A stretch of 64,000 nucleotides of DNA from Pelodera strongyloides (Eukaryota; Nematoda; Chromadorea; Rhabditida; Rhabditidae). The position numbers and the translations under genes were made by a program. The notes beneath the pieces are model-generated. The model was not told where the DNA came from, did no database searches, and worked only from the letters and a program-made list of their open reading frames with translations. This document shows, piece after piece, positions 53,586 to 64,000 of this stretch. Position 1 is the stretch's first letter. The number at the start of each line of letters is the position of its first letter. The stretch spans positions 1-64,000 of the forward strand of contig JAANDG010000640.1 of NCBI GenBank assembly GCA_036852015.1, read 5' to 3'.

Positions 53586-56278
53586 AGCACTGAGCGGTCC
53601 GCCTGCAAGCCAAAATCTTCAGCATTCGAGATTTCAACTAGAACACAAAACATTTGGAGAAAGAAACGAACCATGGCTTAAAAAAAGATTAGGACTGCGT
53701 CTCGCGGCGGCTTCGGATTGAGAACACGGAAAAAGCAATCCAGTTTATCCACACGGGTATAGATTTACAAATTAACAACAAGTAAATAGAATAAATGTGA
53801 AAAGCGTTCGAGATTCCAATTGAGCCCAGGTAGGCAAGCTCATCTTAAGTGGGAGACAACACCATAGAAACCAAAATAGCTGAGAGCAGACAGAAGTATG
53901 AACAATGCAAATACATCAGATGAATAAGGAATTCGGTGGGATTTTAATACTTCAATGCAGAATTCAGACCATACATGTGGATAACATGCGCCGGTCCAAC
54001 ACGGCGCATCCAATCTGCAGTACTTTTTCAAATTTCATTAATTACAAGAAATTAACAAAAAATCTATGAGATACATCTTCCCGGCAGTACACTTATGGTA
54101 TTAACTGATAGATTCTAAGCGACAGTATGAATATTGAATAGAAGACAATGAGCCTATAGATTCCTGTGTTGCCAAGGAAAAAGAATAGAAAAAGAAAGAT
54201 TTAGAGGGGAGATTAAATCCGGCTGTTTATTAACAGAAGCCATAATTCGCTGAGATGAGGTCATAGACGAATGTAGGCAAGTGGATCCTTCAAATCAGCC
54301 GATGATACGAAACAACTAATGGTTAGAATAACTCCCACCTCTAGCGAGTGAACTCAAGTCTGTATTACATTATTATGCTTAGGAATGAGAAAAGGATGAG
54401 TCGTTCCGTCAAAATAATCGTTCACGATGGAAAAACATCCGTAATATATATCACAGACGCACTCGGGGCTATTGATGTCCAAACCAACTAGTTAATCAGT
54501 AGCATGAATGCTGCATCCAACGTGTGCTGAGGAGACGCCAACATGCCGAAGCAGAAAATGCAAAGTGAAACGGGCTCGTAATTGCTTCCACCTTTTGGGT
54601 ATGCAATAAAATACTGAAGTTTCACCATGTGCACGCCGGTGCTTAAGTTGATTTATGTGAGTTGTTCCATGCCACAAATGTTGTTTATTTGAAGGGTAAT
54701 TAAAAACAGAGGCTAAGCAAAGGCGGTCGGAAAACTCCAAAGCAGAAACGCTCATATCTTCTACAGTTGAGTCCGGTTGGAAATATATGCAGAAGCTCAG
54801 TCGAAGTTTTCCCATTTTCGAGAACTTCTCGTTGCGAACGAGACGAACAGTAACAAGCTGTGCACATAAATATGATGAAATGCAACAATCCTCGGCATTT
54901 ATACACAAGTCTATGATTCATATGCGATTTTTGAAACTAATAAAGCTGGAATAGAGAATAAAACGGACGTTTTTTTCATAACAAAATGTTAACGGTTCGA
55001 ATTTTTTGGTTGGAATATTTTTCATTCTTTACATCATGAAACAATGCGGATGCGGCATAACCAAGGACAAGAATATATAAATAAATAAAATGGAGCGTGA
55101 AAAGGGAAAAGTTTAAATGAAAAGTTAGTGGCAGGTTGACGCACACACGTACTGATGTGTTGTTTGATGGCGGGGCCAGTATAGGGCTGATATTGGCCTC
55201 AATCCCACTCACTAATGGATTGACTTCACGTAAAAACCACAAGAAACTTTCCGCATTAAATCATTAAGTCTTGTCGGCTGGCCAATCGCACATCGAATTA
55301 ACACACATATTCACATATGATTCACATCCTAGGGAAGCTTTCCACGGCAGACGGAACGTTCCCAGCCCTAAGGGACTTTGATAAACTTCTGGGTAGTAAG
55401 AAGCATACTAGTGAAGGACACATATATGTTTTGTATCGGCGTGTTCGGAACAGGATCATAGAAATCCATGGCGATGAAGAATGGATTAGCATTAACATGA
55501 CATGCTTTACATGATCATCTATTAATACTATATTAAAGAAAGATCAGTTTATAATTGCAGATATTCTTTCCCTGCAACCTGTCGCAAAAATAATTATGTG
55601 TTGGTTGCGTTGGTTTACTTTAAATCACTGCGTAATGTGGATCACTCATTATTTGAAAGTTGGGAAAGCTCTCAGGGCTTTTACTTAGAAATAAGGGAAA
55701 CAAAAATTAAACCGTATTTTTTTCTGTCCAGCTAAAACAAAATCAGCAACAAACGCCAAAGTGTGAACCAAATGTGTAAAAATGTGATCCAAAATTGCTT
55801 GGTGGATAAATCCAATTAGCGGACACTAATTTCGTGGATGTTAATTGACAAATGCCACGCAACTTGTATGAGATTTTGTGCGTTTGCTAACGAACACCAC
55901 ATTACTTTGCGCAAACAACCAACAGGAAACTGCACTGTCTATAGCTAGATATGTGTTAATGAATAATAAGAAATATGACATTTAAATAAGTTGATCTCTG
56001 TGAATCGTTCAAACAAAATCTGGTCTGGAGAATTTTGTTCTGCTGCTTGTTTCTAAATGAAAAAAAAACGCGTAACAGGTGATTTTAAGTAAAAACGCAG
56101 CTGGATCGCGGAAATGAGATTGACTCACTTTCATGAAAGTTAAGACAGAAAAGATGAATTTGGCAAAGAGAAATGTAGAAACTACTAACAATATTTGGAG
56201 AAATATTAACCACAGGGTTCTTTTGTTTGCTCCATTAAAGTAATTCTAGGCCACAGAAAAAAAAACATAAGTGGAGGA
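53586..56278. other. Gene-poor stretch
   Basis: No supported gene. Open frames here lack recognisable composition or splice partners. A TTGCAG acceptor-like site 16 bases before the NCS start codon may be its trans-splice site. Confidence 0.45.
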
Positions 56279-56418
56279 TGAAACGGGCCACTTGTATTTA
56301 ACCAATGCAATTTAATATCTCAAATCCGCTTGAGAAATCAAAACACGTCCGATCGTCTCTGATCAATGGAAGATTTTTTATTTGTCACTCAAGAAAACCA
56401 AAGAAGTGGCCCGTTTCA
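56279..56418. mobile_element. Small element with 15-bp perfect terminal inverted repeats
   Basis: TGAAACGGGCCACTT at 56279-56293 is the exact reverse complement of 56404-56418. The 110-bp interior is not self-complementary. It is probably a short MITE; I could not identify a target duplication. Confidence 0.55.
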
Positions 56419-56893
56419 TTGATTGTTACATCATTAAAAGCCCAGCGATTGGCACTATAGAGTGGATCTTTGGGCAATATGCCAGCAGGTAAAAACGACA
56501 ATACAAACAAACGATCGTTTAAATTGTTTAAGATGTCAGCAACTTTTAAAGGCGTAAAAGGAATACCAGTTTGCAGACATGTATTTGAATTTCTGATTTC
56601 ATCTGAGCTGGGAATTCATTGAGAAAAAAAGAACTGCTAGAAAGGTTGGCGATATCGTCAAGAATCTTCTCAAACTGGTATCAGGGACTTCGCCTTAATT
56701 TCGCACAACATACGGCAACGGATGCGCATATTGGAGTTCCCCCGTCCAGGTTGTTTGTTGGTGCAATGCGAGTGTAGTCAATTTCGGTGGTCGCTCGGAA
56801 AAGAGATCATTTGATTGGAGACGACGCCTTTTTGAATATCTTGGAAATGGGCCGTATGTTGGGGACCACCGACAATGAGCGCGTTTTTATTTA

Positions 56894-57288
56894 AAGGGTC
56901 AGGCCCACGGACTTGAACCTATGTTTATTATTTGTTCATATTTTTTATTTAGGGTGTGTATTATAAAATATACAAACTGAGTTTGAACTGGCTTCACCAG
57001 CGTGAAGCTTTTCAAGTAAGTTTTACTTGAGAGTATACAGATTGTATAGCCACCAGATACATACGGGACAGACAAAAAAAGAGCGAGATGCCGTCGGGAC
57101 ACACCAATAAGGAAATAAGGATGCAATTGCTTTCCCGTACTGTATGCTCTCAAGTAAAACTTACTTGAAAAATTTCACTGTGGTGAATCCGGTTGAAATT
57201 TAGTTTGTATATATTATAATAAACACCCTTTATAAAAATTATGAACAAAATAATAAATATAGGCTCAAGTTGGTGGGCCCCGACACTT
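56894..57288. mobile_element. Palindromic MITE flanked by TA (mariner-like)
   Basis: A 395-bp element whose outer arms of about 150 bp each (AAGGGTCAGGCCCAC... and its diverged complement ending GGGCCCCGACACTT) are imperfectly inverted. TCAAGTAAGTTTTACTTGAGAG, itself near-palindromic, occurs in both arms. TA flanks both ends (56892-56893 and 57289-57290). It has no coding capacity. The two arms have diverged from each other, so the insertion is not recent. Confidence 0.75.
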
Positions 57289-57290
57289 TA

Positions 57291-60200
57291 GTAGCGACAC
57301 CAGTGCAATTTAGTATTGTTTCCAGTAGAAATATACACGTGAATACAGCCGTCAAACTCATTCAGATTATTGTATAGAGAGCGAATGTTTAGGGCTCTTT
57401 ACAAAAATTTTGAATTTTTATTATTATGGCTTAATTCCTAGCTCTATCACATGACTTCCCTGCAGTCCAAAATCAATACATTGGATATGCACTCACTCAG
57501 TCATTTCATTAGATTTTATGGGATTAGGAAACATTTAATCCCATATCAATGTGATACCTGCGGGATTACAGTAGTTCTTTTCCTGGTGGATTATAATTTG
57601 AAAAAAGTTTTCTAGTAATTACAAATGAACCCATAGACATAAAAAGTAATGAGAATAAGAAAACGTTACTGAAAATGAGCAAGCGCAGTATCTGTTAATC
57701 CATAGAAATATAATCGTGAACAAAGATTTCATTTAAACGTACCAAAGTTTTAATAACAAATTTTGTTGTATTATGTATCTGAAATACAAGAAAAGAGATT
57801 CTCGAAAAAACGGGACTTAAGCGAAACTGTTTTGTAGCGTGTTAGCCTATTTGTTTATACCATTTTGCATTTAGGCTACGAAGATCTTATATAATCAGTA
57901 AATGAATAGAAAACGATAATTGATCGTTTTATAGGCAAAAATAGACTTGTTTTAACATTGAGGTGGTAATAAAGGAGCGACAAGACAAGAGGTCATCAGC
58001 CTTTAGTTCAGGCGCTCCAAAGTAATTAAGTCATATTTGAGCGAGCAAAAATTGGCTGCCTAGGGTCAGAACGGGATATGAGGAATAGGAAAGCGCATAG
58101 CCTGAAATTTATCTCAAATAAAGAGTTCACAAAAATAGAAAAAAAATGACGCAGAAAGCATATTGTCACATTCAGTAAAGTAAAGGGGTAAAAGTTGTGA
58201 GCAGTTTGTGTTTTAGTTGCAATTTTATGGGGGCGCCTATTATCTTGTTAGACCTCAGGTTGTCAGAAAACACTCCACGTGTACTGTGAAAACAACGAAT
58301 AAATGCAAAATCAGTTCAATTCTTTAAAAAATCCTTGAGTTCCGCTGGAGCTGGCAGCAAGCACATTTCTGATGTTTTCAATCCTTTGTTGGTCAATTAA
58401 TATGCTTAATATCAACGGTATACTTTCGAGTAGCTTGAGGTTGTTAAAATTGTGACTTTGCAAAAGAAGCGTTTATCTCAAAAGTGTCCCAGACCATTCA
58501 TAAGCGGCAGTATGAAGCCAAGAAATTGTATGAGAATCCTGCGATAAGTAAATCCTATTAAATTGGACCAATTGGACGAGGAATGAAGGTCTAAATAAGG
58601 CTTCGAACTGTCCTTAGATCTCTGGTGAGCTCAAGTAGGCGGATAAAGACGGGACAATCGAGTTTAAGTTGTGTCGTGATTTACAAGAGCTTAATTCTTC
58701 AGGGAATTGTACCCAATCACATGCGTCGCCTACACAAGAACTGCTCATGGCGGAACTACTTTAGAGATAAAAAATGTGGCCAAGATTTGCATTGGGTACG
58801 ATTTATTCATTTTTTGTTTGCCCCTGACAAAAGGCCCCTTAAAGTTCAAAACGGGAAAACATGCAGCACGTCTCAAGTATTGTAGTCGCTTAGAAGGTTT
58901 GGCAAAATAGCTTTTGCTTACACTTTGATGATCAATTATGTTGATTGTCAACCGTGACTTGGGTGTGAATGTGCCATCGTTCAAGCATAGTGCAGTTGGT
59001 GTGTGCGAGACGAGGATTTATTTTCCACTGGGCAACAGGATAATGGATTGCGTATAAAATACTCAATGGCTTCAGGTTTTCGGATAAAATATCGGTTGTA
59101 ACGCACCAAATATTACAGAGGAGCGATTATTGGTAACGGAGTAATGGGTGTGGTTCAGGAACATGCAAATATGAAGAGTTGCAGGCGTATATCGTGCGAC
59201 AGGGAAACTCGGAATTTATGTAGCTAGTAGATGTTTTGATGTGTTAAATATAAGACAATTAAATATCAGACAACTGGTTAAAAAGATGGTGTAGCTGTGT
59301 TCATTTGCTGGAGACTCGTAATTGAAAATTCAGCACAACAACTCGATCTTTGCTGCGTTATTTATTTATTTATTTATTAAATACACCAAAAGGTGTGCAT
59401 CCGAGGATGAAAGTTAAAAACGAACATACAAACGGAAACAGATAACTGTTGATTAGCAATGAGATTTGACATTTGACATTCTGCATTTGGAATATTGTTG
59501 CAAAGGAATAAAGCCAGCATTTTTGTTTGAGCAAACCTTGAATCAATCCCTTTAGCAAATAATGTGGTATTTCCATGTTACCTTAAAAAATGAGCCACAT
59601 TCACGAACAACGTTTAAGAAATAAGTAGACATACTACCTCATTGGGACCTAGAAATAAATGTTAAAAACTAGACAACAGAAAATTAAACCCTAGCACCGT
59701 GAATACCCTCCACCCGCAGGAAACCGAATGCGCTACATTGAAATACCACTTAACCGCAAATGGTTGTTTTTTGAGTGGTTAATCCACTGGGCTTAATTAC
59801 AAGGTTTTCTAAACTAACCGATAGCTGGGTAACTGGTAACTGAGTAGTTGGCAACTGGGTAATATGCATTAAGTGTCAATATTGAATACTGTAAATAATC
59901 TCCGAGAAAAAAAAACTAAGACGAAACGATACAATTGTCAATAGATTTTAGATATTTTATCCATCGTCCATTGGCATGTCATCGATCTTTAATTCATCTA
60001 GAACAATATTCATGCGTTGGGGGGAGGTTGCATTCATCATAGGTGTAATAACACGATTCTTGTAATGAATTCTCAAGAGTACGCACATCAAGAAGCACAA
60101 AAGATATCAAAGGAAGGCAAGGAACTAGGAGAGTAGAAAAGAGGGGAATGCCCTTACACTCGATGACTCGATTACGTGATTAAGCTTCTACATAACACAC

Positions 60201-61564
60201 TTAGCCGTCAAACTTCACGTACATAATAACTAGTTTATTAAAAACTGATTGCAGAATACAGTATTCTCTAAAACATTACTTTATTTGCCTCTAGCAACAA
60301 TGCAACTTTAAGACCAAATTACAACAAAGTTCTGTGTTATTAACAAATGTGATACCTGGTTGCTTATGCAGTCTTTTTTTGTCATAGTGCTTTCTATTTT
60401 GCTGCCTGGTCATTCATAAACTTCATTCGAATAATTTTTATAAAAAAAAGTTTATGCATAAAAAGAATTGATTGTTTGAATGACAAATAATAAGATATCA
60501 TTTGCTCCTCGTTGGAGAATACATGGGATGATAGAAGGTCTCAACAGTGATTTAAGGTCAAAAAGAAAATACGAAAAATCCAACATTCACTTAACATTCT
60601 TATGCAGTATGGGTGTGCGGCGCTTTGAGAAACTATCGGCATTCAGCTATACATTGCAAAAACATGAACTTTTCTTGTCTGACACTTAACGACAAATATA
60701 AAGGGATGAATGATTGATTTACAAACATACATTGGCAAAGAACCATGCTCATTCTTGCACATCAATGAATATGACAAATATGTGGGGTTCTAGGTTTTAG
60801 GATATTCTAGGTTTTGACAAGTAGATTATTAAACCATACAAACGGCTACATCTAGCAAATCTAAAACACTTGATAAAACAGGCGCCAAATATAGCAATAA
60901 AACAACTTTTTAACAAAAATAATAAGAGTGAAACATGGTGTCACGTGAATTTTTCAGCCAGAAGCAACTAAGCATAGCTGCCAAAGCATAGGGAAGTTAA
61001 ATCAGGAAGAAAAAATAATTATTATTACATGCTCATTTACCACAAACAATTAGCTATGTGATAAAATTAAAAGGTATACAACCTATGCAATTTATCTGTA
61101 TCAAAAGCATAAAATGAAAACGTATAAAACAGATCCAAATGTACAAAAATGATCAAATACAAAGTATAAAATGGATAAAACAGAGTAAAATGGGTAAAAT
61201 AAAAACGGGTAAAACGCACTAATGACTACGAAGCAAGTATTCACAGAAGGGAAAATCACTGGAAATACACCAAGGAAAGAATAATAAACAAACAATTGGA
61301 TTTAGCCACAAGCAAAAACTTACAATCCACAAATCTACTTTAACCATACACCGTCCTACCGAGGAATTCAAACAACTCTTGTAAATTTTTCGTTGCTACA
61401 GCCACATTACATTGGCTGACAACCCTAATTTGAAAGTATGAGACTGCTGTTGAAATTTTACAGACAAATCGAAACCTTTCATTTCAGCTCTAACTTCTTT
61501 GCCGACGAACGACCTGTCGATACTGGTACCACTAACATGCTCATCCTTGATGATCATAATCAAC
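57291..61564. other. Gene-poor stretch
   Basis: No gene is supported with confidence. One minus-strand segment (about 60105-59957) reads a hydrophobic stretch then a plausible acidic tail to a stop, and is discussed as a candidate terminal exon. The remainder is AT-rich with poly(A)/poly(T) runs. Confidence 0.4.
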
Positions 61565-64000
61565 CTAGTTAGTGACATTGATCTCCTCATCAACGAGTCC
61601 ATGAGTTATCTCGTTAAACGCCACAACTCGTTCGTCGTCTTCCATTAAGGCTAAAATTCAAAATGATTTATTTGTCCAGAGCGGAATAAGTACTCCGCGG
61701 TCTGATTGTTTTGTAGACTACTAAATATACATCAGTATTAAAAACGACAATCATTGACGAGACTCACCTTGTGGCTGTGCGACGTGAGAAACACTCGCAG
61801 TTTGGGGGCGAGATGTACTGGGTGCATGACCCTTGATTGGGGAATCAACCAAAAACGGCACCTAAAGGCAAAATGCATTTTTATTTTACATTTTCCACTC
61901 GCAAAGATTGAGCAAAATACGAAACTAGACAAAAAACGCAAAGAGAACTCTGAATAGGAAACAAACCTTTTTCGGTGGTGGGGCAGGAGAGGAGAGGGTC
62001 TTCGATCTGATCACATGGGTGATAATTGTTTGCTGCTTTCTTGTCGGCGAATCAATTGGCAATTGTCTCACTGCCGGCCGAAGAGAAGTGGTAAGTTCCG
62101 GAAGCGTAGCTTGAGAATATCTGGGAAGAGTCGCTGGCGTAGTGGATCCTCTTAGTGGAGATGATCGAGTGGAAAGCATGCGAGGTGAGGAACGAGAGAG
62201 AATTGAGGGGGAGGATGATGGGGATGATCCACCATTCACCAGGGAAGAAAACGACTGAAGGGAACGAGGTGACTGATAGTGAGATGGCGAGGGAGAGACA
62301 GCGCCAGAAGTGGTCACCACAAATGAGGGCGCCAGTGCGGCTTGGATCGGAGCATTGGCAACCGATTTGGAAGGCAAGACGAATTCCTCTGGAGGATCCT
62401 CGCAAGGAATCAAGACGCCTGAATATTTATATATGAATTTATTATCACCGTGATCGTTTATTTACCTAGCGGTATGTCATACAGATGTTTAACTATGCAT
62501 TTAATGACGAACTACATGTCCATGACATGCAATGGCCAAACGAATATAAATATAGTCTGGTGGCGCGTTTATTTCACAACGGTGCAAAGAGTCAGTCACA
62601 CATTACATGGGATTACTCACCCTCGTTTTCGGCGAGTTCGGGATCGACACCAGGTGCAAAGTTGGTGATTGGCCATGGTGGAAGTCGATTACATCCAATG
62701 ATCCGCTCTTCAATCCTAGCATCGGGAATATACGGACTTAAACTGATCATCGAGACAATCTAAAAAAAAAATACTTTGTACAGTTCATAGCGCTTTGTTG
62801 TCTAACTAGGAGCAGTGTTGCTATACTCCGCAAGTCACAGCATACGGATTAACTCAGATACCATGTAAGCAACTCAATCAGGTTATTAAGTGAATAAATT
62901 ACAATTAAGTGAATAATAGTTATTTCATGTCAATACATACCGTTCCGGAGGTATAGCTGACACAACCGGGACTTTGTGCATCGACAAGATCGGTCAGTTG
63001 GTCAGCATTGGCACGGGTCATACAAGGGATATCAGTGGGATGCACGACTCCATCGGGTGCATTCCGAATACGCTGACAGTGCCTGAAAAGAAAAGGAATT
63101 TACGGTCACTCAAGGATATCGAAAACGGAATAGTATAAAGAAGCTGAACTCACTTGAACATGAGATGGTTTCTCATATCAGAAACAAAGAATGCTCCAGT
63201 CTTGCAGAGTGAACAACGGAGACGGATCACACGCGCATGTCCGACTATATGCCGACGGCTCATCTAAATGTTATATTATTACTTCATGTGGATCACTTTA
63301 CCCTTGATCTGTTAAAATTGGAGGTCGGAGAATCTTTGAGACGAAACATGAGAGTGGGCTCTAACGCAAATACGGAGTGCAAACGTTTTGCAGTTACAAA
63401 AAGATTCTCACCCTTAGATTCTCAATTTCCATATTACATTCATTGCATCTGTGAGGTCCTTCTGGGTCATCTGTTAGAGGTTGGATTCTGGAGAAGAACT
63501 GCTCCTTCTGATAGTCGGAAAGGAATACCGGAATTGTGGACAGATCAACCGGACGACGCGTCATCTTCTGAAAGATAACGTAGGTTCAAAACGTTCCTTT
63601 TCATTTCTAATGAAGGTCCTATGACCCATAATAATGATTTGGAAAGGTTTGTCTTTACCTTGAAAAAACAACCATGTAAAACCTCACATGATCATGTTCG
63701 TCTTCCACAAGTCTCCGAAGGTCCTGTTTACGTCTATTAGAGCCACCTAAACAATGAAGCTACAGACAAGTTCGAATGACCTCTAACTCTCTAACAAGGC
63801 TAAAGAAAAAGTTTCGGTGGCAGGCTATTGGTGCGCAGGTTATATTATGCAACTGCCATTTCTACAAAGTTTCTCCTAACACAAGGAATCTCTACCATAA
63901 GCGTCTTCTTCTTCATGCTTCACCTCAGCTTCTCTTTCAGTTGACACCACAACGGGTTCATCGCTTTTCTCACTAAATAGAATGTCATTAACAGGATTAA
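61565..64000 (-). CDS. Protein with two C2H2 zinc fingers, function unknown; N-terminus beyond window
   Basis: I do not recognise this protein. Exons on the minus strand, 5' to 3': at least 64000-63896, 63746-63688, 63567-63412, 63263-63154, 63082-62941, 62759-62621, 62418-61967, 61861-61768 and 61650-61565 (TAG stop). All phases join. An acidic N-terminal part (REAEVKHEEED) precedes two C2H2 fingers. Finger 1 is CNECNMEIENLRMSRRHIVGH (C-x2-C-x12-H-x3-H), split by an intron after ENLR. Finger 2 is CSLCKTGAFF...HLMFKH (C-x2-C-x12-H-x4-H). A conserved-looking middle region follows (IIGCNRLPPWPITNFAPG), then a long Ser/Pro/Thr-rich, probably disordered stretch of about 150 residues and an acidic end (MEDDERVVAF...EEINVTN). 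Paired fingers with a Ser/Pro-rich tail suggest a nuclear regulator, but that is inference only. Confidence 0.8.

Overview
This is a eukaryotic window with intron-rich genes, almost certainly from a nematode. Introns end in the TTTCAG-type acceptor typical of nematodes. Four genes have an acceptor-like site directly before the start codon, as expected for spliced-leader trans-splicing. The recognisable proteins include a LIM-4-type LIM homeodomain protein, an NCS-2-type calcium sensor and an alpha-tubulin whose first exon is just ATG. I cannot name the species; a rhabditid or strongylid-like parasite genome, AT-rich with many small transposons, would fit.

Layout, left to right. 1-2267 (minus): a broken Penelope-like retroelement whose GIY-YIG endonuclease lies N-terminal to the reverse transcriptase, the permuted Naiad arrangement. 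2.3-11.2 kb: repeats, including a 129-bp minisatellite, a GA/CT tract, a Harbinger-like MITE, a perfect 32-bp inverted repeat and a GC-rich tandem repeat followed by a TATA box. 11.2-18.7 kb (plus): an EBAG9/RCAS1 homologue whose 5.9-kb intron holds a tRNA-Lys(TTT) and, on the opposite strand, a possible small secreted-protein gene. 20.0-23.2 kb (minus): alpha-tubulin. 23.7-25.7 kb (minus): a membrane-anchored short-chain dehydrogenase of SDR16C type. 26.8-31.3 kb (minus): the LIM-homeobox gene. 34.6-38.4 kb (plus): a KCTD-like BTB/T1 gene whose intron carries a 1-kb insertion encoding one retrotransposon ORF1-like protein. 40.2-45.0 kb (plus): propionyl-CoA carboxylase alpha, complete in 17 exons. 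47.2-49.6 kb (plus): Rab6. 52.0-53.6 kb (minus): the NCS calcium sensor. 53.6-61.5 kb: gene-poor, with palindromic MITEs. 61.6-64.0 kb (minus, running off the end): a protein with two C2H2 fingers that I do not recognise.

These are independent nuclear genes, not an operon or a pathway cluster. Exon joins were checked by reading phase. The summed CDS lengths come to whole codon numbers close to the family sizes: PCCA 733 aa, Rab6 204, NCS 203, alpha-tubulin 447, EBAG9 211, SDR 285. The most noteworthy items are the Naiad-type retroelement, the ORF1-only element with a 24-bp target-site duplication, a 44-bp duplication that doubles a 5' splice site, and three GC-AG introns.
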